Below are positions 7,363 to 16,177 of a DNA stretch of 17,626 nt, piece after piece. Each line of letters begins with the position of its first letter. Positions within the stretch are counted from its first letter, which is position 1. Source of the stretch: Nitrospinaceae bacterium (lineage in GTDB: Bacteria > Nitrospinota > Nitrospinia > Nitrospinales > VA-1); assembly GCA_029937655.1 (NCBI GenBank), contig JAPYPK010000025.1, positions 1 to 17,626 on the forward strand. The letters are read 5' to 3'. The notes beneath the pieces are model-generated. The model searched no databases. It was not told the DNA's origin and saw only the letters and a program-made list of their open reading frames with translations. A program made the translations under genes and the position numbers.

Positions 7363-8718
7363 ATGAAAACCATGGTCTGGTGGAACTTATTGAAGATTGT
7401 ATTGATTGCATTCACTTTGTTAACTGCTTTCGCTTGCACAACTGCGATGGAACCAACAGCTGTCAGGACATCCTATAATAGTGCGGCAGATATAGACCTG
7501 TTTCTAGCTACCAGTGATGAGGATATAGAAAACCAAGCTCTCGATCGTTTAAAGGCGCATGGCGTTGATTCTGTTCAAGTAAAACAATTTTTGCGGTCCA
7601 CACCATTGTCCAACCAGAACCCCGTCGGAGTGCAATCAAACCTAAAACTTAAAATAAACGCGAAAACGTATTCTTACGCGCTCTACGTTCCCGAATCGGC
7701 TAAACCTAATATCCCAATGATTGTAGTTATGCACGGTATGGGGGGGAGTGGCGCTAATACAATACATAAATGGATTGAACGACTGGAAAATAAGTTTGTC
7801 ATTCTTTGCCCTACCTATCCTATGGGGGCATGGTGGTCAAAAAATTCAGAAAATTTTGTCCTGCGGTTGATTCGTGAAATACGTGCTAAATATTCCATTG
7901 ACCCCAATCGGATTTTTCTTTCCGGACTTTCTAATGGGGCTATTGGTGCTTACCTAATAGGAATGTTTTACCCCGACCAGTTTGCTGGCGTTGTCCCGAT
8001 CGCCGGAGGTATTACCAAGCGACTTATGTCTTTCTTAGTGAACTTGAATAATACTCCTATGTATATTATTCAAGGGAAATTTGACCCTATATTTCCAATC
8101 GAGCTTACTCGCCGAACCTACAAAATTTTATCTGATTTTAAATCTCCCGTTATTTTTCGCGAACATAAAGAACACGGGGCAGCACATGGAGGTCATTTTT
8201 TACCAGAGTCTGAGGTCCCTGCCTTGGTTGAGTGGCTTACCAAACAAAAAAGAAACACCTCTCCCAAGGTGGTACGTATAACCAGAGAAGAAAACCATAT
8301 GAAGCGTGTTTTTTGGGCAAGAATCAGTAAAGGTTTAAAACTGGCCGCATTGCAAATCCCCGGTCCCGAAATGGAACCTCTCAATATTCATGATGGTAAA
8401 ATTGCCACCTTATTTGCCATCGATAAGGGAGATAATCGCTTTATAGTAAGAGGGAAAAATGTCTTGGAATTTGAATTGTATCTTTCATCTGATTCTATCG
8501 ATTTTAAAAAGCCAGTGGTTGTAACTTTTCAATCCATACAGGATAAAGGGGATAAACTTGCCCCAGGTGAAAAGTTTGTGGCGTATAACAAAAAAGTAGA
8601 AAAAAGCACGAGCGTTCTTCTGAGAAACTTTAAGGAGTTCCATGACAAAAAATTTCTTTATGATGCGAAAATTACTATTTCCACACAAAACACGGTCAGG
8701 TTTGCAGCATCACAATGA
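7363..8718 (+). CDS. exported alpha/beta-hydrolase esterase (LpqC/PHB-depolymerase-like)
   Basis: A 451-aa hydrolase. Residues 1-25 form a signal sequence (KxxxWW, then the hydrophobic IVLIAFTLLTAFAC); C25 could be a lipidation site, though the residue at -3 is A rather than L, so lipoprotein or plain secretion are both possible. The catalytic domain (about 95-295) has the oxyanion-hole segment VVMHGMGGSG (121-130), the nucleophile motif GLSNG with S190, an acid at D241 (QGKFDPIFP) and a histidine near 275-278 (HGAAHGGHF). A C-terminal beta-rich segment (about 300-440) resembles the add-on domain of many bacterial polysaccharide or feruloyl-type esterases. The substrate cannot be read from sequence. 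Its TGA overlaps the mutS2 ATG (ATGA at 8715-8718). Codons for M125-G-G lie on a run of seven G (7740-7746). Confidence 0.85.
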   Translation: MKTMVWWNLLKIVLIAFTLLTAFACTTAMEPTAVRTSYNSAADIDLFLATSDEDIENQALDRLKAHGVDSVQVKQFLRSTPLSNQNPVGVQSNLKLKINAKTYSYALYVPESAKPNIPMIVVMHGMGGSGANTIHKWIERLENKFVILCPTYPMGAWWSKNSENFVLRLIREIRAKYSIDPNRIFLSGLSNGAIGAYLIGMFYPDQFAGVVPIAGGITKRLMSFLVNLNNTPMYIIQGKFDPIFPIELTRRTYKILSDFKSPVIFREHKEHGAAHGGHFLPESEVPALVEWLTKQKRNTSPKVVRITREENHMKRVFWARISKGLKLAALQIPGPEMEPLNIHDGKIATLFAIDKGDNRFIVRGKNVLEFELYLSSDSIDFKKPVVVTFQSIQDKGDKLAPGEKFVAYNKKVEKSTSVLLRNFKEFHDKKFLYDAKITISTQNTVRFAASQ

Positions 8719-11108
8719 CTCAGACAATAAATTCTTTACCAGAAAATAGAAGCCATCTCCTAGAAAGATCGAGAGAACTTCTTGGTTGGCCTTTGATTCA
8801 AGAAGCTCTTGCAGGATATGCATGTTCTCCCGTGACATCTGAACTTTGCTGCTCACTTGTTCCACACTCAGATATTGACTCCGCAAATACTGCACTCAAT
8901 ACCACGGCGGAAATGGTTGAATTTTTGGCAAGAGAAAATTCTTTTCCTATTAATTCTTTTGAAAACTTTCTCCCTATATTTGAAGAGGCTAAAGAAAGAG
9001 AGCTTCTAGACTCGGAGCAGTGTCTTTCTGTTTTAAAGCTATTACGTGTCGTTCGGCATGTGCGAAATTCTATAGAAAAACAAGACAGTTTCCCCTTACT
9101 AAAATTAGTTAGCAACCCACTCGATCCAGTGCCCTCTTTATACAAAGAATTAGAGCGATGCATTGACGATGAAGGAGTGATAAAAGAAAATGCTTCCCCC
9201 GATCTCAAGCAGGCTACTCGTGATGTGTTTTCTGCAAAACAAAAATTAGAATCAAAAGTTGGTAAGTATTTTTCTGGTGAAACATACAAAGATGTAATTC
9301 AAGACAGTTATCACACAGAAAGGGAAGGTCGGCTTGTCATTCCTGTTAAATCGGACAAGCGTTCGCAAATAGAAGGAATTGTCCACGATAGTTCTGGAAG
9401 TGGGCAAACGCTGTATGTCGAACCATCTTCTATCGTTCCATTAAATAATCAACTGAAAATAAATAGAATAGCTGTTGATCGGGAAAAGAAAAAAGTTTTA
9501 CAGTTGCTGACTAAGCAGATACTTGACTCAGGAGAGATCATTTTCTCTAGTATGGAGATTCTCGTAGAACTTGACTTTATTCATGCCCGGGCTAGGCTGG
9601 CTAAGGTAATGCAAGCGAGGTTGTGCCCTATTAGACAGGGGTGTGCTTTACAGCTAAATAAAGCCTTAAACCCAGAACTTATACTAAATGGAAAAGACGT
9701 AATTCCAAATGATATTGCCTGGGATCAATCGACGCATGTAATTATCATATCGGGCCCAAACACGGGAGGGAAAACTGTAACTCTTAAAACAGTTGGTTTG
9801 ATGACCCTTATGGTTCGTGCAGGACTTTTTTTGCCCGTTGATAAAGAATCACATATTCCATTTTATCCAGAAGTATATGCTGATATTGGAGACGAACAGA
9901 GTATAGAGCTCAGTTTGTCAACCTTCTCAGCCCATATTAAAAAGATTATTCATATTATGAACCATGCTGCCTCAGGTTCACTCATTTTACTCGATGAGCT
10001 GGGAATAGCTACGGATCCACACGAAGGGGCCTCTTTAGCAGAAGCCATGCTGACCGAGTTAAATGATAAAGGGGTAACAACTCTTGTTTCTACACACTAC
10101 ATGGCATTAAAGCTTCTTGCACAAACACACAGTGGATTTCTTAATGCATGCACGGAGTTTGATTCTAAATCACAGACACCAACCTACCGCCTAATTTTTG
10201 GAGTACCTGGTCATAGCGCTGCAATCGACATTGCCGAACAGCTTGGTCTTAATGCGGCAATAACGAAACGCGCAAGAAAGATTTACCAGTCGCAAGATAC
10301 GCGAGCTGATGAGGTGCTAAAAGATTTGACTCAACAGCGAATAGAGTTGCTAAAAGAAAAAGAACTGTTGCAATCTAGGAACCTCAAGCTGGAGGTTTTA
10401 ACGAGGCAACAAAGTGAACTTACTGAGAGCCTTCAAGAAAAAGAGAAAAAATTTAAATTTGAAAAATCAAAACGAATACAAGCTTCTGTTCGGGAAGCGA
10501 AAAACCAGGTTCGCCAAATGATGCAGGAAGTTAAGGGAAGCGCAGACATCTCAAAACTTCGTAAGGCAGAACGTGAACTTGGGATGATGGGGAGAATACC
10601 GTTGTCCGCACATCGAGACGATCTTTCTGAATGGAAAATTGATCCTGAGAAACTAAAGGAAGGCGATTCGGTATTGATTGAAAGTTATGGGGCAACAGGA
10701 ATTCTATTGGAAAATCCCACAGGAAAAAAGAAAGTCCGAGTGGGTTTGGGGAAAATAGAAACTGTTATAGCAACTGATAGATTAAAAGGAAGTTTAAAGA
10801 AAAAACGTGCCGCGGCTAAGACCTCGAAACAAATCAGTGTGAATGTTTACACGGAGTTGACGTCGCAGGTAAAAAAAACTTGCGACCTTCGGGGAATGAG
10901 TTCTGAGGAGGCACTCCTCGCTATGGAAAACTTTCTGAGTCAGGCGATTGCTAATGAAATTAGACAGGCGACCATAATTCACGGTCATGGAATGGGAACA
11001 ATCAAAAAACTCGTTAGGGACTACCTTTCTTCAACTGGAATTTGTACGAAGTTTTCCCCTGCTTCAAGAGAAAACGGAGGGGATGGTGCGACAATAGTTG
11101 AATTCTAG
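8715..11108 (+). CDS. mutS2: endonuclease MutS2
   Basis: A 797-aa MutS2-family protein, about the usual length. These ABC-type ATPases lack the mismatch-recognition domain of MutS; described roles are suppression of recombination and rescue of collided ribosomes. The N-terminal clamp/core (about 15-330) contains REGRLVIPVKSDKR and GIVHDSSGSGQTLYVEP (about 203-237), typical of MutS2. The ATPase domain has Walker A GPNTGGKT (347-354), Walker B LILLDELG (423-430) and the H-switch STHYMALK. A coiled coil of about 530-605 precedes the linker, and the C-terminal Smr nuclease domain (about 715-797) shows CDLRG (723-727) and IIHGHGMG (754-761). The post-Walker B motif reads DELGIATDP where most relatives have DELGxGTDP. 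The start ATG overlaps the preceding esterase stop, which indicates translational coupling. Confidence 0.97.
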   Translation: MTQTINSLPENRSHLLERSRELLGWPLIQEALAGYACSPVTSELCCSLVPHSDIDSANTALNTTAEMVEFLARENSFPINSFENFLPIFEEAKERELLDSEQCLSVLKLLRVVRHVRNSIEKQDSFPLLKLVSNPLDPVPSLYKELERCIDDEGVIKENASPDLKQATRDVFSAKQKLESKVGKYFSGETYKDVIQDSYHTEREGRLVIPVKSDKRSQIEGIVHDSSGSGQTLYVEPSSIVPLNNQLKINRIAVDREKKKVLQLLTKQILDSGEIIFSSMEILVELDFIHARARLAKVMQARLCPIRQGCALQLNKALNPELILNGKDVIPNDIAWDQSTHVIIISGPNTGGKTVTLKTVGLMTLMVRAGLFLPVDKESHIPFYPEVYADIGDEQSIELSLSTFSAHIKKIIHIMNHAASGSLILLDELGIATDPHEGASLAEAMLTELNDKGVTTLVSTHYMALKLLAQTHSGFLNACTEFDSKSQTPTYRLIFGVPGHSAAIDIAEQLGLNAAITKRARKIYQSQDTRADEVLKDLTQQRIELLKEKELLQSRNLKLEVLTRQQSELTESLQEKEKKFKFEKSKRIQASVREAKNQVRQMMQEVKGSADISKLRKAERELGMMGRIPLSAHRDDLSEWKIDPEKLKEGDSVLIESYGATGILLENPTGKKKVRVGLGKIETVIATDRLKGSLKKKRAAAKTSKQISVNVYTELTSQVKKTCDLRGMSSEEALLAMENFLSQAIANEIRQATIIHGHGMGTIKKLVRDYLSSTGICTKFSPASRENGGDGATIVEF

Positions 11109-11131
11109 GAATTAAAATATAACACTACTTG

Positions 11132-14059
11132 TCAATCAAATACCTTGACCAAATGGTCAAAACGATTTTTTGATTTCTTGATTTTTTCCTCATTGCCCAA
11201 AACACAGACATTGCCAGACTCTTTTATTTTTCTGAATAGACCGGCAAAAGATTTAATATCCTCTAAACGAGTTGACAGTAATTCATCTCGCCGTTTCTGT
11301 TTTAACGCGTATGTTTTTCCAGTTAAGTATTCAACCATTGAAGCAGACCCCTTTCGGTCTGCTGTCATTGGTGGATCCAGGCGTCCTACACAACCAATCA
11401 AAATCTTAGTTAACTCTTTATCTGAAATGTCCAGATTTTTAAGGTAATCACCAATTTGGTCATATATATCAAGCGTCTCAGTTAAGTTTGGATCTCGGTA
11501 CGAGACCAACCCATAATCACCGCTATAGGAATCAAAGGAACTTTGTGAACCATAGGCTCCTCCTTGAACACGAACCCTGTCCCATAAAAAACAAGTACGA
11601 AGAACAGCATTCAAAACATCAAATTTTCCACTATATTCCATACCTAATTCAAATAAATTGGTTCCTTTTCCAACAAATTGCACTGAGCTTACTGTTAAAA
11701 AGGCTTCGTTTACTGGTCCGGTTTTAAACTTTAAGATTGCAGGAGTTTGCTTTTTTGTGGATAAATTTTGAGTTAGACTCATAACTCTTTTTTCAATTCT
11801 TTTATAGTCACTTTCAGGAGCAGTAATGTTCACAAAAATATTTTCTTTAGTAAATAAGCTTTGTGTAACACCCTTGAATTCTTCAGCCACTTCGTTAGGA
11901 TTTTTTTCTGCGCGGTCTAGTAATGTTTCTAGGAATCTATAATAAGAAATTCCGTCGGTAAGTTCGTTGTATTGGCCTAAGGGAGACTGGTATGAATTAA
12001 GTCGAGAGAGGACATAATGGTTTCCTGAAGATAAAATAGAATCCTCCATTGAGGCTTTAGAACTCTTTATAATCTCAACCAAGCGTTTAGGGTTATTAAA
12101 GTCATATTCCAAAATCACCTCATCCCAAATATCAAAAAGGTGATCCAGGTTTTCCATAAGACCTTTTCCGCTAAAGAAAATACGTGATAATAAGCTTTTA
12201 TGATCATTGATTCTAGTTGAAGTGAAATGCCAGGAACGAAGCCCTCCCGTATGGATACCAAGTAGTTGCGATATTTCCATGTAACTATGTTTGCGTGTCC
12301 CCATACCTAAAACCAAATTACCAACAAGTGAAAGGTAGGGGATTTTATCAAGAGGGATACTGAGCGCATCGAAACCAATTTGAACATAAGCTATATTATT
12401 TGTGAATAAATCATGAAATAAAATCTTAGGTTCTGATTCTTTTCTTAATTCCATCGGGAAACGTTCACTCTCAACTTCAATATCATGGATATCTAAGCTT
12501 GGTAGTTTTTCTAAGGCTTCTGGAGAATCTGGTTTGATCTGCATTGCCTGGAGCTCTTGAGTTTTCTGGACAAGGTTTTCAATGTCATTTTGTGACATGG
12601 AGCCTTTCAAAGCCCGCATATTTTTTCTAACCTTGGCATCTTTTTTCTTCTCAAGGTCTGGCTTAGGTTTAGCAAGCATTACACTCTGATGATTATTATT
12701 TAAAAGGTACTTACCTATTAAATTTTCAAAATATCTTTCTTTTGACTTACGTTTAATTTTTTCCATCAGTTTGTCATATTTTAAATGCATAAAAGGGTCT
12801 GAATCATATAACCAGGAAGCTAAGGTCTGAATGTTGTAGACAATACCCTTTGGAAAACCACCAAAATTTGATTCGCGCAGTTTGAAGTCGATCGAATTTA
12901 CAGCCGACTTGACCATGTTTTCCTCAATTCCATTATCAACAAGGTTTTTTAGGGTTGAGAAAATAAGTTCAATGATTTGGTCTTCGTTGTCGGTTTCTGT
13001 GCCTTTAAGTCCAACGGCAAAGGTTGTTTCGAAACGATTGTCATCAAATCCACCGCCAATCACCTCGCTTCCAAACTCAGAGTCGAGCAATGCTTTACGT
13101 AGCGGAGATGCAGAAGTTCCAAGCAACAAATAACTTAAAATATTAAAAGCAAGGCAATGCTCATGGTTGGTTGACTTATCTAATTTGAATCCCACGATAA
13201 CAAACGTTTTCTTGTCTAGAGATTCATCTTTTGATACAGGATAGAAAATTTCTTTTCGCTTAGGTTTGCTAAATCGCCTTTGTGCGCTAACAGCAGATTC
13301 AATTTCAATCGACTCAAAATCTTTGAGGTATTCATTATCTAGAAAATTTAAATATTCCAGTGTATCTCCATCGCCATAAAAGAAAATACGACTGTTCGAT
13401 GGGTGATAATGTTTATTGTGAAAACTTTTAAACTCTTCATAGGTTAAATCCGTAATAGCTTCAGGGTCACCGCCCGATTCAAAACCATAAGTCGTGCTTG
13501 GAAAAAGTGAATGAGCTAAGTGTCGATCTAAAATGCTTTCGGGGCTTGAGAAAACACCCTTCATTTCATTAAAGACGACACCTTTATAAGTGATATTCTT
13601 ATCAGGACGTTCCAACTCGTGATGCCATCCCTCCTGCATAAATGTTTCTTCTGTGATGTTTGGATAAAATACAGCATCTAGGTAAACATCCATCAAATTG
13701 AAAAAATCTTTCTTATTACGACTTGCTACTGGATACATGGTTTTATCAGGAAAAGTCATCGCATTGAGAAAGGTCTGTAAACTACCTTTCAATAACTCCA
13801 GAAACGGTTCTTTAACAGGATACTTACGTGATCCACATAAGACACTGTGTTCAAGAATATGGGCGACTCCTCGATCGTTAGATGGAGGCGTCTTGAATGT
13901 TGCGCTAAAAACTTTATTATCGTCATCATTCTCCATTACAAGAACTTCTGCACCAGTTTTTAAATGAGTAAACAGCAATGCTAACGAATTTAATTCAGAA
14001 ATCGATTCTTGCTGATTCAATCGGAATCCCGAATAATTTTCCCCTAATTCAAAACCCAT
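11132..14059 (-). CDS. M16C zinc metallopeptidase, presequence protease (PreP/Cym1)-like
   Basis: A 975-aa peptidase of subfamily M16C, the size of PreP. The inverted zinc motif HILEH (H67, E70, H71) lies in RGVAHILEHSVLCGSRKYP, and the third ligand is E165 in VVFNEMKG. The C-terminal half provides the Arg-Tyr pair in RVQGGAYG (R830 and Y836, six residues apart as in plant and human PreP), so the enzyme should be active. Two M16 halves are joined by a charged helical linker (about 450-520). PreP-type enzymes close around unfolded peptides of roughly 10-65 residues and degrade them. No signal peptide is seen, so it is predicted to be cytosolic. The ATG at 14059 has an AAGGGA site. Its 3' end is 23 bases from the mutS2 stop, in convergent orientation. 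It lies 129 bases downstream of exodeoxyribonuclease III on the same strand and seems to have its own promoter. Confidence 0.95.
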   Translation of the reverse strand: MGFELGENYSGFRLNQQESISELNSLALLFTHLKTGAEVLVMENDDDNKVFSATFKTPPSNDRGVAHILEHSVLCGSRKYPVKEPFLELLKGSLQTFLNAMTFPDKTMYPVASRNKKDFFNLMDVYLDAVFYPNITEETFMQEGWHHELERPDKNITYKGVVFNEMKGVFSSPESILDRHLAHSLFPSTTYGFESGGDPEAITDLTYEEFKSFHNKHYHPSNSRIFFYGDGDTLEYLNFLDNEYLKDFESIEIESAVSAQRRFSKPKRKEIFYPVSKDESLDKKTFVIVGFKLDKSTNHEHCLAFNILSYLLLGTSASPLRKALLDSEFGSEVIGGGFDDNRFETTFAVGLKGTETDNEDQIIELIFSTLKNLVDNGIEENMVKSAVNSIDFKLRESNFGGFPKGIVYNIQTLASWLYDSDPFMHLKYDKLMEKIKRKSKERYFENLIGKYLLNNNHQSVMLAKPKPDLEKKKDAKVRKNMRALKGSMSQNDIENLVQKTQELQAMQIKPDSPEALEKLPSLDIHDIEVESERFPMELRKESEPKILFHDLFTNNIAYVQIGFDALSIPLDKIPYLSLVGNLVLGMGTRKHSYMEISQLLGIHTGGLRSWHFTSTRINDHKSLLSRIFFSGKGLMENLDHLFDIWDEVILEYDFNNPKRLVEIIKSSKASMEDSILSSGNHYVLSRLNSYQSPLGQYNELTDGISYYRFLETLLDRAEKNPNEVAEEFKGVTQSLFTKENIFVNITAPESDYKRIEKRVMSLTQNLSTKKQTPAILKFKTGPVNEAFLTVSSVQFVGKGTNLFELGMEYSGKFDVLNAVLRTCFLWDRVRVQGGAYGSQSSFDSYSGDYGLVSYRDPNLTETLDIYDQIGDYLKNLDISDKELTKILIGCVGRLDPPMTADRKGSASMVEYLTGKTYALKQKRRDELLSTRLEDIKSFAGLFRKIKESGNVCVLGNEEKIKKSKNRFDHLVKVFD
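11145..11171 (+). terminator. likely intrinsic terminator of mutS2
   Basis: A perfect hairpin TTGACC-AAAT-GGTCAA (11145-11160) is followed by AACGA and a run of six T. It lies 37 bases after the mutS2 stop and inside the last codons of the convergent M16C gene. The stem is short (six to seven pairs) and the T-run begins five bases after it, so strength is uncertain. On the minus strand no T-run follows, so it should act only on mutS2 transcripts. Confidence 0.45.
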
Positions 14060-14142
14060 TATTTCCCTTTCGTTTTTCTGCTAATGAAAACATCCGTAAT
14101 CACTTTAAAAAAATACCTACTTGTTTGGATGTCAATTTAAGT

Positions 14143-14172
14143 ATGATAGATTCATCTAATCTAATTAATCAA
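14143..14172 (-). promoter_or_regulatory. probable promoter of the M16C protease gene
   Basis: On the minus strand TTGATT (14167-14172) is followed by 18 bases and TATCAT (14143-14148): four of six and five of six consensus matches. It lies in the 129-base gap after the ExoIII gene and would give a leader of about 75 bases. A perfect TTGACA also occurs nearby on this strand (14128-14133) but has no good -10 at the right distance. Confidence 0.4.
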
Positions 14173-14188
14173 ACGGAATCCTGATAAT

Positions 14189-14956
14189 CTATAAAGCCTT
14201 TATATCCAAGCCTATTGGACAGTGGTCTGAGCCCATTACCTTGGGGTATATACATGAATCTTTTACCTTTTTCATTAAATCTTCGGTAACGAAAAAATAA
14301 TCGATACGCCATCCAATATTTTTCTTACGGACATCAGCTCTATAGCTCCACCAAGTGTAATGATCTGGTTCCTGGCAGAATTCACGGAAAGTATCAATGT
14401 ATCCATGTCCGATAAATTTGTCCACCCAGGCCCTTTCTTCCGGAAGAAACCCTGAATTTTTTTCATTTGGCTTTGGGTTTTTTAAGTCGATAGCCTTATG
14501 AGCGGTATTAACATCTCCGGTGATGACCAGCTTTTTACCCTTTTTACGCAAGGCTTCACAATGGTCGAGGAAGGCATCATAAAAATCCATTTTGTACTTT
14601 AGACGTTCCGGACCACTGGTACCATTTGGAAAGTAAATATTCAACAGATCAAAATCTTTGTATTCAAGTCGGATGATTCTTCCTTCCACATCAAACCTAT
14701 CAATTCCCATCCCCAGGTGAACTCCTAGGGGCTTTTTTTTGGTTAAAATAGCCACGCCACTATACCCTTTACGTTGAGCTGGATTCCAAACAGCATGATA
14801 GCCGGAGGGGTTTGCAACATCTTCCGTCAGGTCATTTGGTGTAGCCTTGATTTCTTGTAGGCACATTACATCGGGGGCTTCGGTATGAAACCAGTCCATA
14901 AAGCCCTTTCGAACGGCAGCGCGTATGCCATTTACATTCCAACTCAAAATTTTCAT
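14189..14956 (-). CDS. xthA: exodeoxyribonuclease III (AP endonuclease)
   Basis: A 255-aa ExoIII-family enzyme of the endonuclease/exonuclease/phosphatase superfamily, cutting DNA at abasic sites and removing blocked 3' ends in base excision repair. Active-site residues are all present (numbered from the chosen ATG): N7 in SWNVNGIRA, E35 in CLQEIKA, Y108 in NIYFPNG, D148 and N150 in ITGDVNTAH, D219 in RIDYFF, and D244-H245 in GSDHCP. The length is standard. I chose ATG at 14956 because GAGGG lies five bases upstream; a GTG two codons earlier (14962) overlaps that site and is unlikely. It is divergent from the DppDF genes (246-base gap). A perfect -10 (TATAAT) lies about 35 bases upstream of the start. 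The symbol xthA follows family usage; exoA is also used. Confidence 0.96.
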   Translation of the reverse strand: MKILSWNVNGIRAAVRKGFMDWFHTEAPDVMCLQEIKATPNDLTEDVANPSGYHAVWNPAQRKGYSGVAILTKKKPLGVHLGMGIDRFDVEGRIIRLEYKDFDLLNIYFPNGTSGPERLKYKMDFYDAFLDHCEALRKKGKKLVITGDVNTAHKAIDLKNPKPNEKNSGFLPEERAWVDKFIGHGYIDTFREFCQEPDHYTWWSYRADVRKKNIGWRIDYFFVTEDLMKKVKDSCIYPKVMGSDHCPIGLDIKAL

Positions 14957-14991
14957 ATCCACCCTCGCACTTAAAGCATAACTGCTGTTTA

Positions 14992-14997
14992 ATTATA
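14992..14997 (-). promoter_or_regulatory. possible -10 box for the ExoIII gene
   Basis: The minus strand reads TATAAT, a perfect -10 hexamer, 35 bases upstream of the ExoIII ATG. The expected -35 position (ACAGGT with a 17-base spacer) is poor, so this is a moderate candidate in the divergent region. Confidence 0.35.
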
Positions 14998-15142
14998 TTA
15001 AAAAACCCCACAAAACCTGTTTGCGACCCGATATACTCTCATAAAAATCTGGTTGAACCAATGGATAAAGTCTAATCATTTGGATTGGGTTTTCAGGAGA
15101 TCTTAATTTAGTGATGTCTTAGAAAATTCATGATAAAAATGT

Positions 15143-15172
15143 TTGTCCAATGGTAAAGCCATACACTAGTAT
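15143..15172 (+). promoter_or_regulatory. possible promoter of the dppD-dppF pair
   Basis: TTGTCC (15143-15148), an 18-base spacer and TAGTAT (15167-15172) match the sigma-70 consensus at four of six positions each, giving a leader of about 25 bases. A second possible -10, TATAGT (15176-15181), lies a few bases downstream but lacks a matching -35. Confidence 0.35.
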
Positions 15173-15202
15173 TCTTATAGTGCGGATAGAAGCTGAGTAA
15201 AT

Positions 15203-16177
15203 ATGCCTACTCCAGAACTATTAGTCAAAAACTTAAAAGTATCTTTTGCGACTTCAAAAAAAGAGTTGATAGCTGTTCGTGGAATCAGTTATCAACTCAA
15301 CCAAGGCGAGATACTAGCATTAGTTGGAGAGTCGGGTTGTGGTAAAACCGTCAGCGCTCTTTCCATATTAAGGCTTATTCAAGAACCGCCTGGGAAAATT
15401 ATGAGTGGAGAAATTCTTTTTGCTGGTAAAGACCTTTTAAAACTCAAGAAAAAAGAATTACAGAATCTGAGGGGAAAAGATATCGCGATGATCTTTCAGG
15501 ATCCAATGACCTCATTGAATCCTGTTCTCACTATAGGGGAACAAATCATTGAAACACTCTTGCGCCACACTTCCCTCTCCCGAAAAAAAGCTAGGGAAAA
15601 ATCTTTTAGGCTTTTAGAGCAGGTGGAAATCCCTTCCCCGAAGCAAAAATTAGATCAATATCCACATCAATTAAGCGGTGGGATGAGGCAAAGGGCCATG
15701 ATTGCTATGGCACTTTCATGCTCTCCGCGTATTCTTATAGCCGACGAACCAACAACAGCACTCGATGTTTTAATACAGGCACAAATACTTAGCCTTCTAA
15801 AAAGAATAAAAAATGATACTCAGATGTCTATTCTACTCATTACTCATGATTTGGGAGTTGTTGCTGAAGTAGCAGAGCGTGTCATGGTGATGTATGCAGG
15901 TGAAATAGTCGAGTCGGGTTTAGTTGATGATATTTTTCGTTCTCCACTACATCCTTATACGTTAGGTCTTATGGAGTCCATCCCTAAATTGGAAACCACT
16001 CAACAGAAGCTTCCAAAACTAAAAGAAATATCAGGGACGATGCCTTCTTTGTTGCAAGTTCCTACTGGGTGTCCATTTCATCCTCGTTGTTCCGCAGCAG
16101 AAACACGTTGTAAAACAGACAAACCAAAACTTAAGAAAATATCCCAGACTCATTCAGTGAGCTGCTGGTTACACTAA
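15203..16177 (+). CDS. oligo/dipeptide ABC transporter ATP-binding protein, DppD/OppD-like
   Basis: A 324-aa ATPase of the peptide/nickel importer class, energising uptake at the inner membrane. Visible motifs: Walker A GESGCGKT (42-49), Q-loop at Q99 (IFQDPMTSLNP, the subfamily hallmark), signature LSGGMRQR (157-164), Walker B ILIADEPTTALD (177-188) and switch H215 (ITHD). The C-terminal oligopeptide extension carries the four-cysteine motif C290, C296, C303 and C321 (GCPFHPRC ... RCK ... SCWL), which binds an iron-sulphur cluster in some characterised homologues. It is the first gene of a two-gene unit; its TAA overlaps the next ATG by one base. No permease or binding protein lies beside it. 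The peptide class is inferred from the family, and related transporters can also carry nickel or other solutes. Confidence 0.92.
   Translation: MPTPELLVKNLKVSFATSKKELIAVRGISYQLNQGEILALVGESGCGKTVSALSILRLIQEPPGKIMSGEILFAGKDLLKLKKKELQNLRGKDIAMIFQDPMTSLNPVLTIGEQIIETLLRHTSLSRKKAREKSFRLLEQVEIPSPKQKLDQYPHQLSGGMRQRAMIAMALSCSPRILIADEPTTALDVLIQAQILSLLKRIKNDTQMSILLITHDLGVVAEVAERVMVMYAGEIVESGLVDDIFRSPLHPYTLGLMESIPKLETTQQKLPKLKEISGTMPSLLQVPTGCPFHPRCSAAETRCKTDKPKLKKISQTHSVSCWLH

Noticed and set aside
8798..9289. 163-codon open frame on the minus strand opposite mutS2
   Set aside because: It is antisense to the N-terminal part of a clearly coding gene, with low-complexity Ser-rich translation and no recognisable domain.
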